From Anisus vortex (Eukaryota > Mollusca > Gastropoda > Planorbidae), in NCBI GenBank assembly GCA_949126835.1, contig OX421499.1:4232553-4296552 (forward strand): DNA of 64,000 nucleotides, given 5' to 3'. The notes under the pieces are model-generated. The model worked only from the letters and a program-made list of their open reading frames with translations. It was not told the DNA's origin and did not search any database. The stretch's first letter is position 1. Each line of letters starts with the position of its first letter. A program made the translations under genes and the position numbers. This document shows, piece after piece, positions 42,281 through 52,962 of the stretch.

Positions 42281-42530
42281 TTTGCCCGGGAAAAACTTGC
42301 ACAGGCCAGTCGGCTACAAGGTGCCGATAATTTGCCCGGGAAAAACTTGCACAGGCCAGTCGGCTACAAGGTGCCGATAATTTGCCCGGGAAAAACTTGC
42401 ACAGGCCAGTCGGCTACAAGGTGCCGATAATTTGCCCGGGAAAAACTTGCACAGGCCAGTCGGCTACAAGGTGCCGATAATTTGCCCGGGAAAAACTTGC
42501 ACAGGCCAGTCGGCTACAAGGTGCCGATAA
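42281..42530. repeat. Five perfect 50-bp units
   Basis: Units start at 42281, 42331, 42381, 42431 and 42481 with TTTGCCCGGGAAAAACTTGC and end in GGTGCCGATAA. All five appear identical, so expansion must be very recent or the array is kept uniform. No spacer sequences and no inverted structure. Confidence 0.98.
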
Positions 42531-42952
42531 ACATTGCAGAAAATACAATGAACAGAAAGATATAGACTCAAAGCCCTCTCAGCGCCCCGGGGCAAAAGTT
42601 TCAGCGACGCCCGCTTGCATACTGTAACTCCTTTGTTTAGTGCTATATTTATACCTTATTTGCCGCCCCTAGAAGTGTCTCCCCTCCCCTTCCCCCCCCC
42701 CCCATGTGAGGGCACTTTAAAGGCTAGATCTAATACTTTTTGAAAACATTTAGGAAAGTTATTTAAAATAAATATTGTAGTCGTTTTTTTTTTTAATGCA
42801 TGTTTTGTTTTTTTATTCAAACAAAAATAAGAACTATCCATGTGGATGAGAACCCATCTTTCGCGTGCGTTTAAAAAATAATTATTAGATTATTTTTTTT
42901 ACTGAAAACATTTTAGGAAAGTTTTAAGTCCTAAAATACCTACATTCTTTTT
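42531..42952. other. Unassigned DNA
   Basis: C-run at 42691-42703 and AT-rich sequence with T-runs. Nothing recognised. Confidence 0.5.
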
Positions 42953-43104
42953 TAAGTAAAGTACCCGTCGTACCGAATTGATCCATGCGTTCACCAGTTT
43001 CTGTGGCCACGGCATACTAGGTGATTGTGTGGCCAGCACTATGCACAGCCGCCTTTACTTTACCCCAACTAAGGTCAGGTACCCAACAGAGCTGGGTAGA
43101 CTTT
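42953..43104 (-). mobile_element. SINE 3' half
   Basis: Reverse copy from the tail (AAGTAAAGTACCCGTCG) through CACCAGTTTCTGTGGCCACG and AACTAAGGTCAGGTACCC to GAGCTGGGTAGAC. No head. Confidence 0.88.
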
Positions 43105-43204
43105 ACTTTCAGATTTTACTTTAGTAAGAATGTTACGTATATAAAATTAACAATACAATTTGAGGTATATCAGTACTAGCTGTCTGAATTTTACGAATGG
43201 TACA

Positions 43205-43265
43205 TTTTTTTGTAAGCTTACTGGCGGGCCACAAAAATCCCCTTGGTGGGCCGCATTGAGACTCG
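43205..43265. mobile_element. Possible hAT element end
   Basis: TGGCGGGCCACAAAAATCCC and GGTGGGCCGCATTGAGACTC resemble the GGGCCGCATTGAGAC-type right ends of some hAT elements. No left end or target duplication seen. Confidence 0.3.
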
Positions 43266-43308
43266 CTATTCTGAATAATATAACCTTTTACTTCAGCAAA
43301 AACTGATA

Positions 43309-43486
43309 GGCTGTGTCTATGTTGCAAGATATCACAAAGGCTGTGTCTATGTTGCAAGATATCACAAAGGCTGTGTCTATGTTGCAAGATATCACAAAGG
43401 CTGTGTCTATGTTGCAAGATATCACAAAGGCTGTGTCTATGTTGCAAGATATCACAAAGGCTGTGTCTATGTTGCAAGATATCGGA
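43309..43486. repeat. 30-bp tandem array, 6 units
   Basis: Units begin GGCTGTGTCTATGTTGCAAG and end ATATCACAAA, starting at 43309, 43339, 43369, 43399, 43429 and 43459. They look identical (the last one diverges after ATATC). A decapeptide frame (SMLQDITKAV) is open in plus, and one on minus, because the period is a multiple of three. Confidence 0.97.
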
Positions 43487-43857
43487 TTTTCACTTAAAAA
43501 AGAGAAATGGCGTTCAAATCTGATATTCCAAAATGTGATATTGATTAGAAAACGGCCGAAAACTAAAATTAAATTGAATTTCTGACAAAACCGAAAGTTT
43601 AACTACATCTTCGGCCGATGCCGAAAGATAAACCGAACTAGCCAAACAAAAGATTTTAAAATTCTGCATTATTAAGACAGAGTTGCAGTCTGAAAATCGT
43701 GACCGAAAGTCAATATAAGTTTTGGCCTACCCAGAAACTAAAACTACACAGAAGAGACCATTTGCCTACTTACGGTGCCGAAACCGAATTTCGGTAGGCT
43801 TCTAATATTGATAAAGTTTTGAGTGATCAGCCTGCATGAGTCTTAATACGCTGCATA
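43487..43857. other. Unassigned DNA
   Basis: The word CCGAAA with flanking AACT recurs irregularly (43553, 43590, 43620, 43704, 43780), perhaps an old degenerate tandem repeat. Nothing else seen. Confidence 0.4.
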
Positions 43858-44139
43858 CTTACTTTATAAGTAAGTAGTATCCCGTCGGACCAGATTGATC
43901 CATAGGGCCGGTGAAGCAGCGTTTACTAGTTTCTGTGGCCACGGCATACTAGGTGATTGTGTGGCCAGCTCTATGCACAGCCGTCTTTATTTTACCCCAA
44001 GGTCAGGTACCCATCAGAGCTGGGTAGATTCAGGGGGACACCCTTCAGACCCGGGAAAAAATCCTAGCATGCACCAGGATTCGAACCCAGAACTTTCGGT
44101 TCGCCAGCCGAACGCGCTGCCGGTTGGCCACCGTGCCCG
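43858..44139 (-). mobile_element. tRNA-derived SINE, full length
   Basis: Best complete reverse copy: tail TAAGTAGTATCCCGTCGGAC, GATCCATAGGGCCGGTGAAG, body, core AAGGTCAGGTACCCATCAGA, B-box CAGGATTCGAACCC (reverse), head CTGCCGGTTGGCCACCGTGC. Useful as local reference for other copies. Confidence 0.95.
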
Positions 44140-44209
44140 CCCTTCCAAACTTGTTCACGTATAATTAATTATTCAACAATATATAAGTAGTCTGTGTGTG
44201 TAGGATTCC

Positions 44210-44350
44210 CCATTGGTTAATTTAAAGACACGTGACCTTTTACTTTTGCGATCTCGCTTTCTGCAAGTGTCCGCCCTAGCTGAGTGGTAAGCGTATCCGA
44301 CTTCCATGCGGACGACCTGGGATCGATTCCCCACTGGTATTTTTTTTCTT
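44210..44350 (+). pseudogene. tRNA-Gly-like unit with conserved upstream block
   Basis: 44272-44342 has an A-box (TAGCTGAGTGGTAAGCG), an anticodon-like arm TCCGACTTCCATGCGGA with TCC in the loop, and a B-box (GGGATCGATTCCC), followed by a T8 run usable as a Pol III stop. The 5' and 3' acceptor strands do not pair, so I do not call a functional tRNA. The upstream 44211-44242 block nearly matches the one before the 20.1 kb unit. Confidence 0.5.
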
Positions 44351-45715
44351 CTTTTTTTCTACCTTTTTATTTTCAATTTCCATTATTATTACTTTTAAAA
44401 AAAAACATTGTTAAGAATTTCATGATCTCAAGCTTCCTAAATTGTTTTCAGTAAGTAAAATCTACAAATTATATTTTAAGATAAGATAAGATTGCTTTAT
44501 TGATCCAAATAAATGGAAATTTGAATTGATTACATAAATTCCGTCTTTCAGCATTGCTGTATTTAAAACAATATTAAAGAACCATCTGTACTCAAACACA
44601 ATCACAATAGACATTCGCGCAAAACTATCATACCATTTATTTAGGAAATATTTGTTTATTTAATACAGGGATAGTGTTAACTTTTTGTTAAATAAAAAGA
44701 CATGCTTTTTTAAACCCGATTATAATATTTATTTTAAATTACTTTTTTAAATGTTTTCAATAAATAAATAATAATTATATTTTTAAAACAGTTATAGCTT
44801 TCTGTAAATTGTAGTTTATACATTGTTTATCAGTAGTTATAGGCCTATGTATTTGTTTCCCCCAGGCAATACGGCTTAACAACATATAATATACGCTGTG
44901 TCATTATAGACAAGTTATGAAAGTTGGCCTACCAACTTGTTCACGCATAATTATTATTCAACAATATAATACTAAAATCATTCACAATTTGACCCTAAGT
45001 CAGAAATGCATAACTCCGTGTTATTATAAATTATGTTTTATCTTTAGCTTGCATCTATAAACATATCGCGTTAACTTCCATCCCCACAAGGAGCCCCATT
45101 TGGGCCCTAGGGGCCCTAATGCATTTCACAGCATTCTGTGACATCGGATATGGCCGTTTTGTAAAATAAACAAGGCGCGCCATTTTAATTGATGGAAGCC
45201 CTACTGGGGGGGGGGGGGGATGAGAGCTCGTGTTGCACAACTAATCTAGGAGACCGTGAGCTGTAGCAGGGAAATAGATCACTTAACAAACGAGTTTCTC
45301 CCTCTCTCTCTTTTTCTTATCTCGTCATAGCGCTCGTCGGGCTACCTCGTTGCGCTGACCTCGCGGGTTGACTCCGCCTCTTGACCTGGTTTTGTAAGCT
45401 CCGCCCAAAAACTCAGAAGACGGTGTGAGGGTGAGGTGGGGATTACAGCTACGGATGGAGGTAAGGGGGGGTGAGGGTAGTGTGGTGGGGTGGGGTGGGA
45501 AAGAGGGAAAGGGAGGGAGGGGGTAAGAAAGGTGACTTGCGTGAGGTACTTCGTACGTGCTTACTGAGACATAGAAGGCACAGTGTTCGAGTCATAAATC
45601 ACGACTCCGATGTTCTGCCTCGGGTTATTGGACGGAAACTGAGTGACTGGCGAGGGCTGGTCTGGAATTGTGAGTGCATATTATGAAGTCTCGTGTGTGT
45701 GTGTACTATCTTAAT
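44351..45715. other. Unassigned DNA, AT-rich then balanced
   Basis: 44351-45000 is AT-rich with short (GATAA) words at 44480. 45040-45240 is balanced (TTTGGGCCCTAGGGGCCCTA, CAAGGCGCGCCATTTTAATT). 45340-45540 has G-rich runs (GGGGTGGGGTGGG). A further copy of TCACGCATAATTATTATTC sits at 44940, similar to 44155. No gene recognised. Confidence 0.4.
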
Positions 45716-45717
45716 AA

Positions 45718-45749
<32 letters not shown>

Positions 45750-46600
45750 AGATAGTGAGAGAACGAGAGATAGAGGGCTAGAGAGAGAGGGAGGTAGAGA
45801 ACGAGAAAGTGAGAGGACTGTACATACACAGAATGCTAAAGAGAGAGGCTAGAAAGATATACTAAAGAGAGGGAGAGAGAGGCGAGAGGGACGAATAGCG
45901 AGAGAGGGAGAGTACCTAGAGAGAAAGAGGAGGCTAGAGAGAGAGGGCTAAAGCAAGAGAGTGTAGTGGTAGAGAGAGAGCAAGAGATAGAGAGAGAGGC
46001 TAGATAGAGAGCAAGAGATAGAGAGAGAGGCTAGATAGAGAGCAAGAGATAGAGAGAGAGGCTAGATAGAGAGCAAGAGATAGAGAGAGAGGCTAGATAG
46101 AGAGCAAGAGATAGAGAGAGAGGCTAGATAGAGAGCAAGAGATAGAGAGAGAGGCTAGATAGAGAGCAAGAGATAGAGAGAGAGGCTAGATAGAGAGCAA
46201 GAGATAGAGAGAGAGGCTAGATAGAGAGAAAGAGATAGAGAGAGAGGCTAGATAGAGAGCAAGAGATAGAGAGAGAGGCTAGATAGAGAGCAAGAGATAG
46301 AGAGAGAGGCTAGATCGAGAGAGAAAAAAAAGGATTCAGAGAGATAGGGCTAAGAAGAGAGAGAGAGGCCAGAGAGATGGCTAGAGAGGCGAGAGAAAGA
46401 AAGAGAGCCTAAAGAGATAGAGAGGGCTAGAGAGATAAAAAAGAGATAGGCTAGAGAGAGAGAGAGAGAGACGAAGACGCTTTAGACAGAGAGAGAGAGG
46501 CTAATAATATAGATATATATAATAATATATATAGAGAGAGAAAGAGAGAGAGAGGGGTCGCTATAGACCGAGAGAGATGCTAGAGATAGAGAAAGAGAAA
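45716..46600. repeat. GA-rich region with 31-bp array
   Basis: Starts with (GA)n. From about 45975 to 46320 there are 11 units of GGCTAGATAGAGAGCAAGAG followed by ATAGAGAGAGA, nearly identical (one has AAAG for CAAG). The right part is irregular GAGA with GGCTAGAGA words. Confidence 0.93.
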
Positions 46601-47599
46601 GCAGAAGAGAATTAACACGAGACATCACGAATAAAGAAGTAACGATGGGGAATGAAGGACTCTGTAAATGATGAAAACGGTAATAATTATAAATGGATAA
46701 GAAAATCAATTAATGCTAGATAAAGTAGATAACAAGTGCAATCAACTCTAATGAATGCAATTATACAGACAGAAATTAACAGTTAACACAATTTTGTGTT
46801 AGTATCATGTGACCTTAGCCGTGTCAGTAACGTTCGCATGCGTAGTAGAATCATTGCTGGCCTTCTTATTATAATAGAATGTAGGTCATAATTTTATTTT
46901 TTTAAATCGACCAATAGAAGACACGCACTGACCCACATAGGCCTAATATGAACCTCTATGTCAACGTTCTTTTTACTTCCGAGTTCAAACTGAGCGACGC
47001 CATTAAAAAATTTCGTGTTTTTTTGTTTTTTTGTAGTTGTTGTTTTCGAATATTTACTTCGGATTTATAATACATGTAGGCATAGTAGGCATAGGCCTAC
47101 ATTAATTTATTGGACTATGGGGGTGATTGAGCCTACATGCTGTCTTATAACTGATATTTAAAACAAACAAATTATAATTTTGATGTAAGCTTAAAAGTTT
47201 ATAAAGGCCACAAATGGACACACAGCGATGTTAACATTGAAAGGGTTCCAGCACCACCACATCCACCTAATATTTTTTAACATTTTTGGCGCCCTTTTTC
47301 TAAGAAAATTAAATATTAATGTCTCCGCCCCTCCCCCTCAAAAGAATCCCCCCCCCCCCACATCCTTTAGAAAAAAAGTATGTTTTTTTTTTTTTTGCGA
47401 TATAGTGAGGCAGTAGAATGGGCGCAACTTGACAGAGACCTCGATAACTGCAGCCTCCACCCTCCCTCTCTCTCTCTCTGACACACACACACACCACAAA
47501 CATGCATTATTCATACACGGAACCAAATATGCTTGAGGAAAACTCGAACATACAAAACTAAAAACACAAAAAGTAATAGACTACATATTACGTAAGTTG
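46601..47599. other. Unassigned DNA
   Basis: TAGGCCTA at 46938 and 47092. C-run at 47349, T-run at 47384, CT and CA tracts at 47466-47495. No gene recognised. Confidence 0.45.
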
Positions 47600-47681
47600 T
47601 TAACCCTTACAGTCCCGGGCGCGTATATAGCGGGACTGAAGGCAGCATAGATAGAAAGTAGGTCGGTACGGGAAGGGTTAA
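47600..47681. mobile_element. piggyBac-like TTAA MITE
   Basis: 74 bp between TTAA at 47600-47603 and 47678-47681. Starts CCCTTACAGTCCCGGGCGCG and ends GGTCGGTACGGGAAGGG. Inside, CAGTCCCG and CGGGACTG are perfect inverted repeats around TATATA. Opposite orientation to the 40.1 kb copy. Confidence 0.92.
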
Positions 47682-48507
47682 GAAAAGGATGATCGCCATT
47701 AGTCTCCCCAATGACCCCCCCCCCCCACCCATCCCAAAATCAAGGCACTAACCAATGACCCCCTCCACTTAAAGGCGAAGTGACCAGCAGAAAAACTGTT
47801 ACCGTTGATCACATGCACCCCTCCCCCTTTCAACAGCCAACAAAAAACATAGAAGCTGAATGGACATCTGGTGGAGGTGACACCTTAATGAAAAACATTT
47901 GTTCCGACGCATGCCAAAACCACTCATGTACTGGAGTGTCCACTCGCTGGCATCTACTCTTGTTTTTGTATTTTGTCGCATCACCCTACTCCCCGCGATA
48001 TAACCGATGTGTCCGCCTTTGAAACAATCGATGATCACCACCGGGATAATCATTAGCCGGACCGATCGCCGGACAAAGCCGATGTCCAGTCGCGACCACT
48101 AGTTATAAGTGTCAAATCGTCTTTCTCCTGTAAAGCAAGTATATAGCCTGTGGGAATTCCCCAAATATAACTGGGGGGGGGGGGGGAAACATTAAAGAAA
48201 GGAAAAAAGAGGAAAGTTGATGGACTTAGGAGTGACCACTCGGTATGTAGGCTTACTTGATAATCAGTGTCCACAATGGCGACAAGGGTCATGACATGTT
48301 AAAGAATTTGAATGAATTCATTAAGACTTCTTGGCGAGCTGATCAGAGACTGACCAGGGAGTGGATTGATTCTGTCCATCTTCCATTCGGACAATGATGA
48401 GCTAATGACCAAAGCGTTTAGCACATTGGTAGGCTACCTATCAAGGCTCACCAGACTATAGTACAACTAAATTTTTAATATTTTTATTTTGTATTAAAAA
48501 AATCAAT
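47682..48507. other. Unassigned DNA
   Basis: 47760-48110 is balanced in composition with no recognised domain. G-run at 48174-48186. Confidence 0.4.
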
Positions 48508-49090
48508 CAATCAATCCACCAATCTATCAATCATTTATCAATCTATCAATCTATCAATCTATCAATCTATCAATCTATCAATCTATCAATCTACCAATCT
48601 ACCAATCTACCAATCTACCAATCTACCAATCTACCAATCTATCAATCTATCAATCTATCAATCTATCAATCTATCAATCTATCAATCTATCAATCTATCA
48701 ATCTATCAATCTATCAATCTATCAATCTATCAATCTATCAATCTATCAATCTATCAATCTATCAATCTATCGATCTATCGATCTATCGATCTATCGATCT
48801 ATCGATCTATCGATCTATCGATCTATCGATCTATCAATCTATCAATCTATCAATCTATCAATCTATCAATCTATCAATCTATCAATCTATCAATCTATCA
48901 ATCTATCAATCTATCAATCTATCAATCTATCAATCTATCAATCTATCAATCTATTAATCTATCAATCTACCAATCGATCAATCTATCATTCTATCAATCT
49001 ATCAATCTACCAATCTATCAGTTTATCAGTATCAATCTATCAATCTATTAATCTATCAATCTATCAATCAACCAATCTATCGTCTTCTAG
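48508..49090. repeat. 8-bp repeat TATCAATC with variant blocks
   Basis: About 70 units. One block of TACCAATC (about 48590-48640) and one of TATCGATC (about 48766-48833) are contiguous within the majority form. Right edge degenerates to (AT)n. Confidence 0.95.
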
Positions 49091-49892
49091 TCTATCAATA
49101 TATATATATATCTATATATATATATATATCTGTATTTGTCTGTATATATAATTTATTTATCTAGCTACGTATCTTTCTGTCTGTAAATTAATTCTATAAA
49201 ACTGTTATTTTGATAACTTTATTCTAACAATTTATAGCAATATTACACATTTTTATATTGTTTTGTTCAATAAATATTTTTTTCTTCTAGATGAAAAGAA
49301 ACTTAAAATAAAAAAATATTAACAAGACTTATTTCTACCCCTCCCAATCTCCCTTACATCTGTCAGGATCATGCGCATTAATCTCTTCATTATGTTGACC
49401 TAATTGACCTAACCGTAAGCAAATAAAACACGTTCGATTTCGACGACGTAATATGTCAAACAGAAGTAGGTTAATGCGAACATTTTAAGTGTGCTCTAAA
49501 CCACACCGTCAAATTGGGGTACTCGTGAGACGTGTACTCATAATTTCACTGACCACGCGATTTGTCTGTACGTTGGACTGTAAAAATTCAAGGTACCAAA
49601 AGTAAAAAGAAAAACATTTGCTTCCTACAGCGCTGTAGCGCCAAGCAGATGATATTGATATTTTAAAAACAAAATTAATATTATACTTATTCGAATTACT
49701 TTAAATAACATAGGGTAAATGTAAAGTGCATTGAAGACTAATTGTAATGAAAAGCGCAATGTAAATGATAACATTTGTAATTTGTAAAGACACAAGGCTC
49801 TAGAATATTTAGCAATTTTAACTTTTAAATATGTAGACTGCAGACGTATACTGACGGTATACTTTAATACGACACAACACAAACACAATACA
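49091..49892. other. Unassigned AT-rich DNA
   Basis: (TA)n at 49098-49130, otherwise AT-rich sequence without a recognised feature. Confidence 0.5.
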
Positions 49893-50142
49893 CGTGTGAC
49901 AGCGCGCAGCGCGTTCGACTGGCGAACATGTGTTCGAAACCTGGTGAAGGCTAGGATCCCCCCCCCCCCCCCCTGGACTCGCGGGCGTAATGGGCAGGTA
50001 CCCTGACATTAGTTGGGGTAAAGCAAAAGCGGCTGGGGCGTTGTTCTGGCCTCACATCTCTATAGTTTGCCGTGACCACTGAAACTGGTGAACGCTGCTT
50101 CACCGGCCCTCTGATCAATTTGGTGCGACGGGCATTTTACTA
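49893..50142 (+). mobile_element. tRNA-derived SINE
   Basis: Head GTGACAGCGCGCAGCGCG, shortened B-box region, a long C-run at 49958-49972 in place of the TTTGTTCCC segment, AGTTGGGGTAAAGCAAAAGC, and the tail TTGGTGCGACGGGCATTTTA. Confidence 0.9.
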
Positions 50143-51130
50143 TGTATGACTAATTTACTTATACTGTCTTATACTCAAACGATTAGTGAGATCATTGATT
50201 TAATTATGGATTACTGAAGACCTACACACAAATTAGCACTGAGGAATTATTTCTTATAAAAAGAGTTTTTTTTTTTAAAAAGATTGCAGAATTTTACGCT
50301 TGATTGTTATTTTTAATGTATTTTTTTTCCCGCAGATAAGACAGCGGAGATTTGAAGTTACAGATAATAGGGAGTTCGGATAAACAAATGTTATCAATTA
50401 TACCCCGTAACGCCCCCCATTGTGTAGCCCTTCAACGTGACAAAACTGTCAAAACGATATAGCATTAAGCGGGGGCGCATTGTCCTACGCCTGTCGTTTC
50501 CGCATCATTGCGCAGCTTTCACGCAGCCACAGTCTTGCGCACACAGCCTTCCCACCCCTTCCAGTGATGAAGTGGGTGCCACGGCGCACCTCCCCCTCCC
50601 TTACTGTATACGCCCGTCACTTTCCGCCACGATTGCTTCCCGGTCTGTACGGGGGACGCCCAGTCAGTTGTTTTCTCCACTTTGCCCCCCCTCCAAAACA
50701 ACTCCAAAACTCCATAGTCCTGTGTTTATGGTGGAAATAGACAGAATTGAAACAGCGTGATGGCCACTTGTAGTCGTGGTCTGTTTCGGGGAGCCATCTA
50801 CGGGCAGTAACAGAGGGCGCCCCACGCCCTGGAGCTATCTCCGCCAGGATTTTAATTAGTTGCATGCCGCAATGTATGCTGTTTTGACCCGGGGAAGGGA
50901 GGGGGGAGAGACAAAAGAACGAAAGGATGACCAAAACAAAAAAAAAAGAAAGAAAAATTCGCAAGAACTTTCTTTTATTTGCGGATTAGATTTTGTTTTG
51001 ACGCAGATGTCTTCCTTTTTCTTACCCCCTCCCCCCACTCCACCACTCCCCCACTCCACCACTCCCCCACTCCATTTCCTAATAAATATTTAAAAGCTAA
51101 ATTTCGAAAAAAAATAACAGTATACCCCTG
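50143..51130. other. Unassigned DNA, partly balanced composition
   Basis: 50400-50880 is complex and GC-balanced with several CpGs and is one of the better candidates for regulatory or decayed coding DNA. Frames show no domain. Around 50806-50822 CAGTAACAGAGGGCGCC resembles a CTCF core. C-rich repeats CCACTCCCCCACTCCACCAC at 51030-51075. Confidence 0.4.
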
Positions 51131-51223
51131 TTAACCCTTTTAAGCTCATGGTCCTCTTAACCAATTATTCTTCACATTTTACCTTAGTTCTCATTGAACA
51201 ACCACTGGTCTTGAGAGGGTTAA
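51131..51223. mobile_element. Second TTAA-flanked piggyBac-like MITE
   Basis: 85 bp between TTAA at 51131-51134 and 51220-51223. Ends CCCTTTTAAGCTCATGG and CCACTGGTCTTGAGAGGG: CCCTTTTAAG against CCCTCTCAAG matches at 8 of 10. Different interior from the 74-bp family. Only one copy seen. Confidence 0.55.
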
Positions 51224-51690
51224 TACAATTTTATTCAACTCTAAAAGAGTTAAAGCATAGTTGTTGTTTGTTTACATTTATTTAATAATATGTTCATTTG
51301 TTATGATTTTTATTTTTTAAGAGTTTACAGGCAGCGCTCTATGAGACTGTTATAACATCAATTCTCATTACACACAGAAGTTTTAGTCAATGGCGGATAC
51401 AGTTCGACATACATTCTTTGCCACCAACTCTGTTTAGCACCGACTCCTGTTCATAATACCTTGTGCCTCGCCATCGGTCTGTAACATTGACTGCTCTGGA
51501 ATATATCCGGAAACGAAGACGCAATCGCACCGAACCTCTAACATTTACTGTTTAGGCTTTGTTTGGTCCCATAATATATTTCGGTCTGTTCACACGACTC
51601 AGACGAGACGTAATATCTTACTATCCCTTTTCTAAATTCTGGCTTCCTTTAAACACCAAGCGAAATGGCGACAATGGTTACATAATTTAA
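51224..51690. other. Unassigned DNA
   Basis: AT-rich at first, balanced after 51400. Nothing recognised. Confidence 0.5.
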
Positions 51691-51898
51691 TAATAATAAT
51701 AATAATGGTGCTTGTATAGCGCATATCCCGTTGATGACAGTTCTATGCGCTGACGACAGTTACAGAATACAGACAATGAACAACAGACGAAAATGTGAAT
51801 ATGTATACGCAAATACTGCTAACGAAATAGGTCAGTCTTCAGCCGGCTCCTGAAGGTGTCGAAGCTAGGGCTCTGGCGAAGCTGTAGTGTGAGTAATC
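51691..51898 (-). mobile_element. LINE B 3' fragment
   Basis: Reverse copy with (AAT)n at 51691-51706, GGTGCTTGTATAGCGCATAT, TGATGACAGTTCTATGCGCT and the coding end (TCAGCCGGCTCCTGAAGGTG, GCTAGGGCTCTGGCGAAGCT). Truncated earlier than the 4.1 kb copy. Confidence 0.85.
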
Positions 51899-52915
51899 CG
51901 CCTTTGGAAAACGCATTATATTATACGTTTGTTGTTTATCTTAATTTTTTATTATTTTGAAAATTGTATAATTCAATATGATATTGAGGATGTAGTGTTG
52001 CACCCAATGTCCGGGTGTATTCAATACAGCCATCACCGTAGAACTCTGTCAGGACGCCATTTTCCCTATTTTCCAGTAGCTGTCATCAATGGGGGGTAGG
52101 GGTGCCCCTCAGGGAGGTAGGGGGAACTGCTTCCACGTGCAAAGCGTTGGCACTCCTTAGAAAGCGCATATCTCTATTGGTCAAGAAAAATTAGACGGCA
52201 ATTAACCGTGATCAGCCAAGACAGGACTCCATAGTGTTTAAATGTGAGTGGCACGAGACGTGTGTGCGCGCCCCCCCCCCCACTCTCCCCCATTCCCGGC
52301 CCCACGCCCACTCCCCCACCCGCACCACTCCACACAACGCCCTTTTAACCCACCCATTCTCCTATTGCCCAGTATACCCCGAGAGGTCAAGACAAAATGT
52401 TACATCACATGACAGGCAGGTCACTTGGGACGCGGGGCTTATTATTATTATTATTTTGTTTTTCATTTTTTTGCTTTGTTTACCTCTGGCCTCGGTTAAT
52501 GGATTAAAGGCAAATTCCGTAACGTGCGCAACTCTCGTGATTAAATGATATGGGATGTCTGTCTGTCTGACTAATTGGGGTTGAAAGTTGGAAAGAGAGG
52601 GTTGGAGGGGAGATGGGAATGCTAGGAGGTGGGTCCAGCTGATTGGTTGGATAGTTCACAGGGCCGTAGTCAGATGTAAGTAGGGTTGCCAGACACTTGG
52701 GTGTCCAAGAGGAGGACATCGAGATACAAAAAGGATGACAGAGGAGGACATTGTGTTTCATTTGGATAGTTTAGCATTAAACCCACAATTAGTATAATTA
52801 TATTACAAGAGCTGCCTTTAAATTTAAGTGTGTATCGGTAAACTGGGCAAGAAACTGTTTTGTTAAAAATATCATATAAATTCTCTGTAGGCTGAAAGGC
52901 ATTTGGTTGGGCAAC
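51899..52915. other. Unassigned DNA
   Basis: C-run at 52270-52283. 52683-52760 (AGGGTTGCCAGACACTTGGG, GAGGAGGACATCGAG, GAGGAGGACATTGTG) has a short internal repeat and resembles ends of certain DNA transposons, but I see no inverted partner. Confidence 0.4.
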
Positions 52916-52962
52916 CTGTCGGAGCTGGGTAGACTCAGTGACATCCTTCAGACCCGAAAAAT
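52916..52962 (-). mobile_element. SINE core fragment
   Basis: CCTGTCGGAGCTGGGTAGAC followed by TCAGTGACATCCTTCAGACC is a short reverse piece of the SINE core. Confidence 0.7.

Noticed and set aside
42281..42530. CRISPR-like array
   Set aside because: The 50-bp units abut directly without variable spacers, there are no cas genes, and the sequence is animal DNA.
44272..44342. Functional tRNA-Gly gene
   Set aside because: Promoter boxes and an anticodon-like arm are present, but the acceptor strands do not pair.
52683..52760. DNA transposon end (AGGGTTGCCAGACAC)
   Set aside because: Suggestive string only. No inverted partner or target duplication found.
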